Origin: Pseudomonadota bacterium
Lineage (GTDB): Bacteria > Pseudomonadota > Gammaproteobacteria > Burkholderiales > Rhodocyclaceae
Direction of reading: 5' to 3'
Assembly (NCBI GenBank): GCA_018240785.1
Contig: JAFEFC010000037.1
Location: 506-64,505 of the forward strand
Length of the DNA: 64,000 bases
Below are positions 1 through 8,286 of the stretch, piece by piece. The notes beneath the pieces are model-generated. The model ran no database searches, was not told the DNA's origin, and saw only the letters and a program-made list of their open reading frames with translations. Numbering within the stretch: position 1 is the stretch's first letter; the number at the start of each line of letters is the position of its first letter. The translations under genes and the position numbers were made by a program.

Positions 1-69
1 CTTGCCGATGTAGGCGGTGAACTTGGCCATGGTGTCCGTCAGGGACTGAACGGCAATTTCCTTGTCCAT
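1..69 (-). CDS. ttdA: L(+)-tartrate dehydratase alpha subunit, N-terminal fragment
   Basis: Only the first 23 codons lie in the window; the gene runs off the left edge. The visible residues begin MDKEIAVQSL and continue with TDTMAKFTAYIG. They align with the start of E. coli TtdA (AVNKLTEIV.NFTAMIS). TtdA and TtdB form an oxygen-sensitive [4Fe-4S] enzyme that dehydrates L-tartrate to oxaloacetate. The ATG (complement of 67-69) is preceded by a purine-rich AGGAGCAAC stretch. It is divergent from a LysR gene at 253 and close to a tartrate/D-malate dehydrogenase, which fits a tartrate-utilisation locus. The fragment is short, so the call rests on this similarity plus context. Confidence 0.6.
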   Translation of the reverse strand, partial: MDKEIAVQSLTDTMAKFTAYIGK

Positions 70-210
70 GTGTTGCTCCTGTTGAAGTGTGTTGGGGTCG
101 GCGGCGGCCGTCTTGCGCGGCTCTGGCGCCGTCCCCGATCAGGGGTCGCGAAGGGTGCTGCGCTCTGCGGGATGTAGCGAGGCGGAGGTTAAGACCTAGG
201 AAAGAAATAT

Positions 211-266
211 GAATCGACGTAAAGTTAATAGATACATGCAAAAAATTAACTAATGAACGTCGATTC
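211..266. promoter_or_regulatory. Nested dyad across the LysR start codon
   Basis: Two concentric inverted repeats lie in the ttdA/LysR intergenic region. The outer arms are GAATCGACGT (211-220) and ACGTCGATTC (257-266). The inner arms are GTTAAT (224-229) and ATTAAC (245-250). The LysR ATG at 253-255 sits between the right arms. It could be the LysR auto-operator, an mRNA hairpin that masks the start codon, or both. The region is AT-rich compared with its surroundings. Confidence 0.6.
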
Positions 267-1176
267 GGAACTGGCCTTCTTCTGTCTGCTGGTCAAGCAG
301 GGCAGCCTGGCGGCGACCGCGCGCGAGCTGAACCTGACGCCGCCGGCAGTCTCGCGGCGGCTGTCGCAACTCGAGGATCGTCTCGGCGTCCGTCTGCTGA
401 ACCGGACGACGCGCCGGATCAACCTGACCAGCGAAGGCGAGGTGTATTTCCAACATGCGCAGCGCATCCTCAGCGACATCGAGGAACTGGAGCGCCGGGT
501 ATCGAGCAGCCGGGCAGCGCCCAAGGGACTGCTGAGGATCAATGCCCCGCTGGGCTTCGGCCGCTCGTACATCGGTCCGGCGATCTCGACCTTCTCCGAG
601 CGCTATCCCGACGTGGACGTGCAACTGCACCTCACCGACCGGCCGGTCAGCCTGCCGGACGAGTCGATCGACGTGTCGATACGGTTCGGCGAGCTGCCCG
701 ACTCACGCCTGATTGCCAAGAGGATCGCCGCCAACCGGCGTCTGCTGGTGGCCTCGCCGACCTATCTGCGCACGGCGGGCGAGCCGACCCATCCGCACGA
801 CCTGACGCAGCACGCGTGCATCGTGCTGCGTCAGAACGACGCCGCCTATGGCAACTGGCGCCTGAGTCGGGGCGGAAACACGGAGACGATCAAGGTGCAC
901 GGCAAGCTGAGCACGAACGACGGCGAGGTCGCGCTCAATTGGGGGCTGGATGGCCGTGGCATCCTGATGCGCGCCGAATGGGATGTCGCCAAGTACCTGC
1001 GCAGCGGCCGGCTGGTACAGGTCCTGCCCGATTACGACACGCCGCCCGCCGACATCCACGCGGTCTACCCCGAGCGTCTGAACCTGTCCGCCAAGGTCGC
1101 CTGCTTCGTCGAGCACCTGCGCGACTACCTTCGCCAGCACGCGGACGGGCCGTCCCCGGGCAAGTCGAACTGGTAG
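253..1176 (+). CDS. LysR-family transcriptional regulator (tartrate locus)
   Basis: 307 aa, normal length for LysR. Residues 1-60 form the winged helix-turn-helix (SLAATARELNLTPPAVSRRL), followed by the linker helix and a periplasmic-binding-protein-like effector domain from about residue 90. The sequence resembles the CrgA/DmlR-type group (LLRINAPLGFGR; RLLVASPTYL). It is divergent from ttdA, the usual arrangement for a LysR regulator that controls the neighbouring catabolic gene and represses itself. The effector is probably tartrate or a related C4 hydroxy-acid, but that is inferred from context. Convergent with the next LysR gene, 4 bp apart. Confidence 0.9.
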   Translation: MNVDSELAFFCLLVKQGSLAATARELNLTPPAVSRRLSQLEDRLGVRLLNRTTRRINLTSEGEVYFQHAQRILSDIEELERRVSSSRAAPKGLLRINAPLGFGRSYIGPAISTFSERYPDVDVQLHLTDRPVSLPDESIDVSIRFGELPDSRLIAKRIAANRRLLVASPTYLRTAGEPTHPHDLTQHACIVLRQNDAAYGNWRLSRGGNTETIKVHGKLSTNDGEVALNWGLDGRGILMRAEWDVAKYLRSGRLVQVLPDYDTPPADIHAVYPERLNLSAKVACFVEHLRDYLRQHADGPSPGKSNW

Positions 1177-1180
1177 GGCG

Positions 1181-2092
1181 TCAGCCCGCGTTCAAGCCCG
1201 ACTGCGCGAACCAGTCTTCCAGGAACTCGACACAGATCCTGAGCTTGGCCGACACTGACAAGCGCGAGGGGAAGACCGCCCACACGTCCGCCGGCTGGGC
1301 GTAGTCGGGCAGCACCGCCACCAGACGCCCCGCCTCGAGCTCGCCGCGGACGTCCCAGGTCGAACGCAGGATGATGCCGTGGCCATCGATCGCCCACTGG
1401 CGGACGATCTCGCCGTTGTTGGCGGACAAGGGCCCGCCGACCTTGACCACGGCAACGCCCCCGGGCCCCTCCAGCTCCCAACGCCCGAAATCCTGATCGC
1501 GCTCGCGGATGGGAATGCAGCGATGGGCCTTCAGCTCGTCGAGCGACTGCGGCATGCCGAAGCGCTCGATATACGCCGGCGACGCACACAGGATGCGGCG
1601 ATTACGCGCGATGCGGCGCTTGATGACGCCGCCCTCGCGCACCTGCCCGATACGGATGTCGAGCTGGAAGCCCTCATCGATCAGATCGACCGGGCGGTCG
1701 AGCAGTTCGACCTGGATCTCCAGTCGCGGAAAGCGCCGGGCCAGCTCCGACAGCGCCGGCGCCAGGCGACAGCGGCCGAAGCCTGTGCTGCTGCAGATGC
1801 GCAGCAATCCGCTCGGCTCGGCCCGTTCCCGGGAGAGCGCCTCGCCCATCAGCTCGACGTCCTCGACGATGCGCTGCGCCCACTGATGGACGATCTCGCC
1901 CTGGGCGGTCAGGGACACCTTGCGCGTCGTGCGGTGGAACAGCCTCTCCTTCACCGCCCCCTCGAGCAGGGCGATGCGCTTGCTGACCACCGCCTTCGAG
2001 ACACCGAGCTGGCGGGCGGTTTCGGAAAAGCTGCTATTGCGCGCCACGACGCAGAACAGGCGGAGATCGTCGAGTTGAGGCTCATCGTTCAC
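1181..2092 (-). CDS. LysR-family transcriptional regulator (divergent from ttuC)
   Basis: 303 aa. HTH at about residues 18-37 (SFSETARQLGVSKAVVSKRI) and a LysR substrate-binding domain with the same GLLRICSSTGFGR layout as the regulator at 253, so the two look like paralogues of the DmlR/CrgA group. The start is GTG (complement of 2090-2092); no in-frame ATG is placed better. It is transcribed away from the tartrate/D-malate dehydrogenase at 2195, and a LysR-type dyad lies between them. I infer that it controls the dehydrogenase in response to tartrate or malate. Confidence 0.88.
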   Translation of the reverse strand: MNDEPQLDDLRLFCVVARNSSFSETARQLGVSKAVVSKRIALLEGAVKERLFHRTTRKVSLTAQGEIVHQWAQRIVEDVELMGEALSRERAEPSGLLRICSSTGFGRCRLAPALSELARRFPRLEIQVELLDRPVDLIDEGFQLDIRIGQVREGGVIKRRIARNRRILCASPAYIERFGMPQSLDELKAHRCIPIRERDQDFGRWELEGPGGVAVVKVGGPLSANNGEIVRQWAIDGHGIILRSTWDVRGELEAGRLVAVLPDYAQPADVWAVFPSRLSVSAKLRICVEFLEDWFAQSGLNAG

Positions 2093-2112
2093 GAATCGTA
2101 TCCACGGGATTC

Positions 2113-2129
2113 ACAATCGGCCTGATTGT
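2113..2129. promoter_or_regulatory. LysR-box dyad between regulator and ttuC
   Basis: Perfect inverted repeat ACAATC-N5-GATTGT within a T-N11-A context, in the 102-bp gap between divergent genes. A second weaker dyad (GAATC...GATTC) lies at its left. The position fits the operator of the adjacent LysR regulator. Confidence 0.6.
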
Positions 2130-2194
2130 AAATATCTGCGTGATCCCTAAGCTACCTGGACCTGACATTCCCGCACTGAAAAAGGAGCATCGCC

Positions 2195-3280
2195 ATGAAG
2201 CACAAGATCGCGGTCATCGCCGGCGACGGCATCGGCAAGGAGGTGATGCCCGAGGGGCTGCGCGTGCTCGATGCGGCCATGCGCAAGTTCGGGCTCGATC
2301 TCGAATTCATCACCTTCGACTGGGCCCACTGCGACTACTACGCCGCGCACGGCAAGATGATGCCCGACGACTGGTTCGAGCAGCTGCGGGGCTTCGACGC
2401 CATCTACTTCGGCGCGGTCGGCTGGCCGGCCACCGTGCCGGATCACATATCGCTGTGGGGGTCGCTGCTCAAGTTCCGGCGCGATTTCGACCAGTACGTG
2501 AACGTTCGCCCGGTGCGGCTGATGCCGGGCATCCCCTGCCCGCTCGCCAACAAGAAGGTCGGCGACATCGATTTCTACGTCATCCGCGAGAACACTGAAG
2601 GCGAATACTCGTCGATCGGGGGGCGGATCTTCGAGGGTACTGCGCGTGAGACCGTAATCCAGGAGTCGATCTTCACCCGCCATGGCACCGACCGCATCCT
2701 GAAGTTCGCCTTCGAGCTCGCGCAAAGTCGTCCGAAGAAGCACCTGACCTCGGCCACCAAGTCGAACGGCATCGCCATCAGCATGCCGTACTGGGACGAG
2801 CGTCTGGAGGCGATGGCCGGGCACTACCCGGACGTACGCTGGGACAAGTACCACATCGACATCCTCACCGCCCGCTTTGTGCTCAGTCCCGAGCGCTTCG
2901 ACGTCGTCGTCGCCTCCAACCTGTTCGGCGACATCCTATCCGACCTTGGTCCGGCATGTACCGGCACCATCGGCATCGCCCCTTCCGCCAACCTCAATCC
3001 CGAGCGCAGCTTCCCTTCTCTGTTCGAGCCGGTGCATGGGTCGGCGCCGGACATCTACGGCCAAGGCATTGCCAACCCGATCGCCATGATCTGGTCGGGC
3101 GCAATGATGTTGGACTTCCTGGGCAATGGCGACGCCCGCTACCGCGCCGCCCACGACGCCATCATGCAGGCCATCGAGCAGGTGCTGGTTGCCGGACCAC
3201 GGACCCCGGACATGGGTGGCGACGCGAATACCGCCGATGTGGGGCGGGCGGTCGCGGAGTCTGTGGTCCAAGCGGCGTGA
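2195..3280 (+). CDS. ttuC: Tartrate dehydrogenase / D-malate dehydrogenase (decarboxylating)
   Basis: 361 aa, a full-length member of the isocitrate/isopropylmalate dehydrogenase family. The N-terminus IAVIAGDGIGKEV is the family signature. The arginine-rich substrate region (LLKFRRDFDQYVNVRPVR) and IRENTEGEYSSIGG match the tartrate/D-malate subgroup, and the metal/NAD region SNLFGDILSDL and EPVHGSAPDIYG follow. The enzyme oxidises tartrate or D-malate with NAD+ and a divalent metal, giving oxaloglycolate, pyruvate or glycerate depending on substrate. AAAGGAG sits 7 nt before the ATG. Together with ttdA and the two LysR genes it forms a tartrate/malate locus. D-malate dehydrogenase (dmlA) is an equally valid name. 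Confidence 0.88.
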   Translation: MKHKIAVIAGDGIGKEVMPEGLRVLDAAMRKFGLDLEFITFDWAHCDYYAAHGKMMPDDWFEQLRGFDAIYFGAVGWPATVPDHISLWGSLLKFRRDFDQYVNVRPVRLMPGIPCPLANKKVGDIDFYVIRENTEGEYSSIGGRIFEGTARETVIQESIFTRHGTDRILKFAFELAQSRPKKHLTSATKSNGIAISMPYWDERLEAMAGHYPDVRWDKYHIDILTARFVLSPERFDVVVASNLFGDILSDLGPACTGTIGIAPSANLNPERSFPSLFEPVHGSAPDIYGQGIANPIAMIWSGAMMLDFLGNGDARYRAAHDAIMQAIEQVLVAGPRTPDMGGDANTADVGRAVAESVVQAA

Positions 3281-3464
3281 ACGGATTGAGATCTACCGCG
3301 CAGAGCCGCTCAGCGTAAGTCACGTGTCGAGGCATCGCATCTCGGACCGAAAAGGGCTTCCAGCGGAGGTAGTGGCTGCGGAATTCATCGGGATTGAGGC
3401 AACTCCAGGACCCGAGAGATTGCGCCAGCAAGGGGTTATCAGCAGCAAGTCCAGCTTCTGGTCA

Positions 3465-3495
3465 ACATTTGCCGGCTCCGGGCGCCGGAGCCGGC
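3465..3495. repeat. GC-rich hairpin at the left element edge
   Basis: A perfect 11-bp stem (GCCGGCTCCGG at 3471-3481 and CCGGAGCCGGC at 3485-3495) with a GCG loop, directly after ACATTT. It lies 190 bp downstream of the ttuC stop and may end that transcript, although there is no T-run. The first bases belong to the 11-bp word shared with the right element edge. The rest of 3281-3563 holds no convincing gene; a second hairpin (CCCCCG-GAG-CGGGGG) lies at 3579-3593. Confidence 0.5.
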
Positions 3496-3563
3496 GGTTG
3501 TCGGTACCGGGGCGGCCCAGGACGGGCTCGGGGTGATCGCGAGCGCGCGGCGAGAGCCGCGCG

Positions 3564-3977
3564 TCACGAGGTGAGACACCCCCGGAGCGGGGGCTGCAAA
3601 TATGGGACGATCAGATGCCGTTCCGCGTCAACGCAGCGGCCCGCAGCAACAATTGCATAGCCGTGCGGGACGCCTCGAGGTCGCCATCGCCGTTGAGGAT
3701 GAAGCGCGAAAACGCCTTCATGCGGATCGAAGAGCTCACGAAAATCATTGCCACCGAACTCCGCCCTCCCCAACTCCCACCAATCGTTAAACGCATCGAC
3801 ACGCGGATTGCAGCCCACTGTGTCGGCAACGAGCCTCTGGGGTCCATCGGGTCGGTGTTCGCCGCGCTCGGCGAGGCGGCGCACGCCCCGGTCCTTGCCC
3901 GTGACGACGCGGCATCGGTTGACCGCCGCCGCGGAATGCAGGAGCTGCAGGTCGGTGCCCTTGCGTCGAACAAACAT
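3564..3977 (-). pseudogene. Possible decayed element gene
   Basis: An open frame of 137 codons starts at ATG 3977 behind GGAGATCACATCC. Its first ~45 codons (MFVRRKGTDLQLLHSAAA...) use G/C-rich third positions like real genes here. After about 3840 that signal moves to another minus frame, which ends at 3611 with LEASRTAMQLLLRAAALT. This suggests one gene broken by a frameshift. I recognise no family. An antisense frame (3615-4004) shares the same third-base pattern and cannot be fully excluded. Confidence 0.3.
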
Positions 3978-4008
3978 GGATGTGATCTCCAGGGAGCGGA
4001 ATGAGATA

Positions 4009-4031
4009 CCTCCCGCCGGGTGAGCGGGAGG
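4009..4031 (-). terminator. Hairpin after the 265-aa gene
   Basis: Stem CCTCCCGC/GCGGGAGG with a 7-nt loop, 12 nt downstream of the stop codon of the minus-strand gene that ends at 4043. There is no T-run, so intrinsic termination is only possible. Confidence 0.35.
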
Positions 4032-4042
4032 CTGCGTGGCGG

Positions 4043-4840
4043 TCAGTGCCGGACAGACTTGCGACCGGACAGGCAGTGCACGCGGATGCGCCGCCAACTC
4101 CCATCGTCGATGAGGCGCTCAAGCGTCTCACCAAGAGCATCAAAGAACACTTCATCGACCCGCTCGACCAGTTCGCCGTCACAGTGTAGTTCGACCGCGT
4201 AAAGGTCGAGCCCGCGCTTGTACTGGACAGCGACCCGCCCATGGAACTTTGCCGTGGCCACCGTGAAGGCGATGGTCGGCGGCGTGGCGATGATGTCCTT
4301 GGGCAGCGGATCGACCCACGTGAAATCCCGCGCGCCGGCATCCACCAGCAGATGGGTGATCCGTCGGTAGCCATCGGGAGCCGGTAACTCTTCCATCTGC
4401 TGGATCAGCGCCTGCAGCTCGGGGCAGCGAGGTTCTGGGATCGGCAGCTTCGCCGGCGCGGAACCGAGCACGAACCGCTGCACCGTGTACGGCTTGCCGT
4501 CGGCGGTGAACTCGGTGTGCTCCTCGGGCGTGTCCGCGCGCTGACCGTCGAAACGGCGTCTGACGTAGGGTTCGACCTGCACCTTGGCGCCCTCGTCGGG
4601 AACTTCGGTGACAAGCGAGCGATCGAGCACCGCAAACTCGGCCCGTCCCGTCTTGACGACGATGGCCTCGTCGGTGGTGGCGATGACCCTGCCCTCGAAA
4701 GGCTTCGGGTCGATGTGAAAGCCCAGCGTCGAAACCTTGGGCTCGCCGTCGAAGATGTTGAACTTGAACGAACGGACGTTGGACGGCACATGACCGACGA
4801 CAAGCGTTCGCATCTGTGCACGGATGGCTTGGGTATCCAT
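4043..4840 (-). CDS. Conserved hypothetical protein of the integrative element
   Basis: 265 aa starting MDTQAIRAQMRTLV. I chose this ATG because AAGGAG precedes it at normal spacing and because upstream residues look non-coding. The protein has no signal peptide or membrane segment. It is rich in beta-strand-like stretches (FKFNIFDGEPKVSTLGFHID; FAVLDRSLVTEVPDEGAKVQV) and ends with a helical region. Proteins like this accompany topB in PFGI-1/ICEclc-type elements, but I know of no assigned function. It is separated from topB by 752 bp of structured non-coding DNA, so it probably has its own promoter in that gap. Confidence 0.65.
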   Translation of the reverse strand: MDTQAIRAQMRTLVVGHVPSNVRSFKFNIFDGEPKVSTLGFHIDPKPFEGRVIATTDEAIVVKTGRAEFAVLDRSLVTEVPDEGAKVQVEPYVRRRFDGQRADTPEEHTEFTADGKPYTVQRFVLGSAPAKLPIPEPRCPELQALIQQMEELPAPDGYRRITHLLVDAGARDFTWVDPLPKDIIATPPTIAFTVATAKFHGRVAVQYKRGLDLYAVELHCDGELVERVDEVFFDALGETLERLIDDGSWRRIRVHCLSGRKSVRH

Positions 4841-5128
4841 GGGGAGGCTCCTTGTGGCAACCAAGGGACTCCCGCCCGCAAGGGAGGTCGATCCCTTGAG
4901 GGTGAGGTGGATGGACGCAGGTGCGCCCGGAGAGCGAAACGACCAGCACGGTGATCCGCGCTGCAGTCTTGAAGGTCTCGACTGCCTGGGCATGGCGCTG
5001 ACAACTGTCAGCAACGCATGGCCTGAGGATGGGCGCGCAGCATGTGTGCCGTAGTAGCGAAAACCGAATTGCGGACGGCCCGCTTTGGGGCAGTGGTCCG
5101 CATCAGGGAACAAGGCCAGGACCAGGGC

Positions 5129-5153
5129 GCCGAAGGCCACGCGGGCCTTCGGC
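5129..5153. repeat. Perfect 10-bp stem hairpin
   Basis: GCCGAAGGCC, a 5-nt loop ACGCG, then GGCCTTCGGC. It is terminator-like in shape but has no T-run on either strand. It sits in the middle of the topB-downstream non-coding stretch. Confidence 0.6.
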
Positions 5154-5338
5154 TGGAGAGGAAGAACCACCACCTGTGGGCTGCGTCAGCGCTGGCCGTC
5201 GTCAAAGCCGCTCGCTGCGTCAGCAATCGCACCCGACCCGTTTCGTGGCTGGGGCCGGCAACCTCTGGCGTGCATCCACACACAAAGGGAGCCCGATGTT
5301 TCGCCGGCGGGCACCGGCACGGACTACTCTCGGCCCAA

Positions 5339-5384
5339 GGGGCTTCCTCACGGCTCGCTCGGCGGCAAGCCGTCGGGAAGCCCC
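5339..5384. ncRNA. Candidate structured RNA stem downstream of topB
   Basis: Fifteen paired bases form a long stem: GGGGCTTCC (5339-5347) with GGAAGCCCC (5376-5384), a 2x2 internal loop, then ACGGCT (5350-5355) with AGCCGT (5368-5373), closed by a 12-nt loop. The fold is seen in the sequence; that it is a functional RNA is inference. Confidence 0.35.
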
Positions 5385-5592
5385 TCATGGCCGAGGCAAG
5401 GCACACTGATCAAGGGAATGGCGGCGGGCGCGATTCGGGAGCAATGACCTTCTCGCCCCGTCGCCCGGTGGTGGGCAGACAGGGCGCGCACTCCGTTGCA
5501 GAAGGAGACGCGCGCTGGGGAGTCCCGCCACACGCGGGACGTTTGCCCCGCCGCCAGGAAAGCGGCCGGCGTGGCAGAGGGATGCGTAGGCG

Positions 5593-7608
5593 TCAGGTCG
5601 CCTTGGGTACTGCGCGCCGCTTGCGTGGCGCTTCGCGCTTGCTTGCCGAGGACTCGAGCGGCAGCGTGCCCGTGCAGTCTGGATAACGGCTGCATGACCA
5701 GAACGCGCCATTCCTGCCGGCACGCTGGCGCATCTGCGTGCCGCACTGCGGACAAGGCGGCGACGGCGGCAGCGCGATGGAAAGCGCCGCGCCTCGATGC
5801 TCCTGCACGAGCTGGGTCACCCAGGCGGATTGCCTGGCGATGAAGGTGTCCAGCGTCATTTGGCCGGCCTCGATCATATCGAGCGCCTGCTCCCAGATGG
5901 CGGTCATGCCGGGATCGGCAATGGCGGCCGGCACAGCGTCGATGAGCGTGAAGGCCGCATCCGACGCGCGGATGGTGCGGCCCTTCCTCAGCAGGTAGCC
6001 GCGATCGAGCAGGCCCGTGATCGTGCTGGCGCGCGTGGCCTCGGTGCCGATGCCCGTCGTCTCCTTCAGCTTCTGCTTCAGACGCGGGTCGTCCACCAGC
6101 TTGGCCACACCCTTCATCGCCTTGACCAGTTCGCCCTGGGTGTAGGGCTTCGGCGGCAGCGTTTTCAACGCCTTCAGCTCGACCTGCTCGACCCCACAGC
6201 GCAATCCGCTCACCATTGGCGGCAGCACCTGGCTACGCTGCGCTTCCACACCATCGGCGGCGTCTGGCTCCGGTGTCGCCAGTACCTGGCGCCAGCCGAT
6301 CACGGCGATCTGCTTGCCCACCGCCACGAGCGATTGACCGCCGCAAGCGAGCTGCGCCACCGTGCGGTCGAACTCATGGTCCGGGAGGAACTGCGCGAGG
6401 TAATGGGCGCGGATCAGCCGGTAGACAGCCAGCTCCTTCGCGTCCATGGCCGACAGTTTGGCGGGCTCCAGCGTCGGGATGATGCCGTGGTGCGCCGTCA
6501 CCTTGCCGTCGTTCCAGGCGCGCGAACGCTGGTTGCGGTCGAGCTGGCCGACCAAGGATCGCAGGCTGGGATCGGTGGCGAGCAGTGCATCGAGCACCGC
6601 CGGCACTTCGGCGAGCATGCTTTCGGGCAAAAATCCCGAGTCGCTGCGCGGATAGGTGGTCGCCTTGTGCGTCTCGTACAGCGCCTGCGCGATGTCGAGT
6701 GTCTCCTGCACCTCGAGGCCGATCTGACGCGAACACACTTCCTGCAGGGTGCCCAGATCGAACGGCAGCGGCGGTGCCTCGCGCATGCGTTCGGTGTCCA
6801 CCGACACGACCTGCGCATCGCGTACCGCGCGAAGGCGATCCACAGCCTGCTGCGCCACCGCCTGCTGTAGGCAGCGACCCGCTGCATCCGTGCTGCCGTC
6901 GGGCGGCTTCCAGCGCGCGGTGAAGGACTGGCCGGCATGGGACAGCAGCACGTCCACGGTCCAATACGGCACGGAGACGAAGCGCGCGATCTCGCGATCA
7001 CGATCCACGACCAACTTCAGCGTCGGCGTCTGCACGCGCCCCACCGACAGCACGCCGGTATAGCCGGCCTGGCGCCCCAGCAGTGTGAACAAGCGGCTCA
7101 GATTCATCCCGATCAGCCAGTCCGCGCGCGATCGGGCAAGTGCGGAGAAATAAAGCGGCAGCGTCTCGGCGGACGGCTTGAGCGCCCCCAGCGCCTTGCG
7201 GATCGACGCATCGTTGAGCGCCGACAGCCAAAGGCGCTGAATCGGACCGCGGTAGCCGCATAGGTCGATGATCTCGCGGGCGATCATCTCGCCCTCGCGG
7301 TCGGCGTCGGTCGCAATAACCAGCTCGCCCGCCTTGGCCACGAGCTGCTGCACGAGCTTGAATTGCGCTGCGGTCGCCGCCTTGGGCTCGACACGCCAAC
7401 GTTCAGGAAGAATGGGCAGTTGCTCGATGGCCCAGCGCTTGTATTGCTCGCCGTATCCTTCGGGCGGAACCGCCTCCACGAGATGACCGATGCACCAGGT
7501 CACGACGACACCTGCGCCGGTGTAGCAGCCGTTACTGCGTTGACCGGCGCCCAGCACACGGGCGATGTCCTTGCCCTGGGACGGCTTCTCGCACAGGAAC
7601 ACGCGCAT
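5593..7608 (-). CDS. topB: DNA topoisomerase III
   Basis: 671 aa, type IA topoisomerase. The N-terminal Toprim domain begins MRVFLCEKPSQGKDIARVL and carries the acidic triad region ATDADREGEM at about residues 100-109. The active-site tyrosine is Y319 in ATTYPRSDSGFLP. The C-terminus holds one four-cysteine zinc ribbon (CPQC near 615 and CSRYPDC), then a basic tail. TopB-type enzymes decatenate DNA and serve plasmid or ICE replication and maintenance. In PFGI-1/ICEclc elements topB follows ssb, as it does here (294 bp away). It is element-borne, not the housekeeping copy. Confidence 0.93.
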   Translation of the reverse strand: MRVFLCEKPSQGKDIARVLGAGQRSNGCYTGAGVVVTWCIGHLVEAVPPEGYGEQYKRWAIEQLPILPERWRVEPKAATAAQFKLVQQLVAKAGELVIATDADREGEMIAREIIDLCGYRGPIQRLWLSALNDASIRKALGALKPSAETLPLYFSALARSRADWLIGMNLSRLFTLLGRQAGYTGVLSVGRVQTPTLKLVVDRDREIARFVSVPYWTVDVLLSHAGQSFTARWKPPDGSTDAAGRCLQQAVAQQAVDRLRAVRDAQVVSVDTERMREAPPLPFDLGTLQEVCSRQIGLEVQETLDIAQALYETHKATTYPRSDSGFLPESMLAEVPAVLDALLATDPSLRSLVGQLDRNQRSRAWNDGKVTAHHGIIPTLEPAKLSAMDAKELAVYRLIRAHYLAQFLPDHEFDRTVAQLACGGQSLVAVGKQIAVIGWRQVLATPEPDAADGVEAQRSQVLPPMVSGLRCGVEQVELKALKTLPPKPYTQGELVKAMKGVAKLVDDPRLKQKLKETTGIGTEATRASTITGLLDRGYLLRKGRTIRASDAAFTLIDAVPAAIADPGMTAIWEQALDMIEAGQMTLDTFIARQSAWVTQLVQEHRGAALSIALPPSPPCPQCGTQMRQRAGRNGAFWSCSRYPDCTGTLPLESSASKREAPRKRRAVPKAT

Positions 7609-7815
7609 GAAGCCTCCCTGTGCATGTGCTGTTCATCGAATGAGGGGCAGCTTGGCGGGGACCGGAGATGCCAGCAGCAAGGAAGCCGATTGGTGCGGAC
7701 ACCGCTTTGCGATCGGCAGGCGGTCCGTTGCTGCAGCGGCGTGCATAGACCGCGGGAGTTGGCACAGCAAGTGCGTCGTTTCGGGAGGGCGGCTGGAACG
7801 ACCTGGACAACCTTG

Positions 7816-7838
7816 GAGCTATCCCCTGGGGATAGCTC
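7816..7838. repeat. Element palindrome, copy 1
   Basis: Perfect palindrome with 11-bp arms, GAGCTATCCCC-T-GGGGATAGCTC, in the 294-bp gap between ssb and topB. The rest of that gap (7609-7902) holds nothing else I can identify. It shares the core CTATCCC..GGGGATAG with copies at 9738 and 10797. Each copy lies just after a minus-strand stop codon. Confidence 0.75.
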
Positions 7839-7902
7839 GCTGGTGCATCGCGGGCGTATGACGGTTGCTACAGCCGCCCTCGGGGAAGCGGCGATGGGGG
7901 AA

Positions 7903-8286
7903 CTACTGTCCGCCGCCCGCTTTGGCACTGAGCGCCACCGACTCGATCCGGTACGGCAGGATGCCCACGCGCCGGGCCTCGATCTTGAAGGTGACGCGCT
8001 CGTTCTCGTCGGCGTCCTCCCACTCGTCGCGCACGGTGCGGCCCTCGACCAGCACCCGCATGCCCTTCTGGTACAGCGTCTTCCAGTGTTCGGCCTCGCG
8101 ATGCCACAGTTCCACCGGCGCCCAGAAGCCGCCGCGATCTTCATAATCGCCATCCTTCTTCGGGATCGGGTTGTCGAAATAGACGTTCAGTCGAAGCAGC
8201 CGGCGCGGCTCGTCGTTGCGGTTCTGGAATTCGCGGTAGTCCGGCGCCGAACCGATGTTGCCCTCGCCGACGAAGTGCGTGCTCAT
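7903..8286 (-). CDS. ssb: Single-stranded DNA-binding protein (element copy)
   Basis: 127 aa with an OB-fold of the ICE-type SSB: MSTHFVGEGNIGSAPDYREF, then WAPVELWHREAEHWKTLYQKG and VLVEGRTVRDEWEDADENER. It lacks the long Gly-rich linker and acidic DF tip of E. coli SSB, as is usual for element-borne versions. It coats single-stranded DNA during element replication or transfer. The start overlaps the DUF3158 stop by ATGA, so translation is coupled. A C-terminal GGGQ ends the protein. Confidence 0.88.
   Translation of the reverse strand: MSTHFVGEGNIGSAPDYREFQNRNDEPRRLLRLNVYFDNPIPKKDGDYEDRGGFWAPVELWHREAEHWKTLYQKGMRVLVEGRTVRDEWEDADENERVTFKIEARRVGILPYRIESVALSAKAGGGQ

Larger units (their letters stand above)
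4841..5592. other. Non-coding region with five inverted repeats between topB and the 265-aa gene
   Basis: No convincing gene in 752 bp. It holds five hairpins or dyads: 4861-4898 (nested CAAGGGA/TCCCTTG around CTCCC/GGGAG), 4997-5012 (GCTGACA-AC-TGTCAGC), 5129-5153 (GCCGAAGGCC/GGCCTTCGGC), 5339-5384 (GGGGCTTCC plus ACGGCT paired with AGCCGT plus GGAAGCCCC), and 5522-5540 (GTCCCGC/GCGGGAC). A structured RNA, the 5' leader of the next gene, or a cis-acting DNA site (replication or transfer origin) are all possible. Confidence 0.6.

Noticed and set aside
4043-5173. 376-codon version of the element hypothetical gene
   Set aside because: The first 111 codons run through hairpins and look non-coding; the ATG at 4840 has AAGGAG and begins the conserved-looking part.
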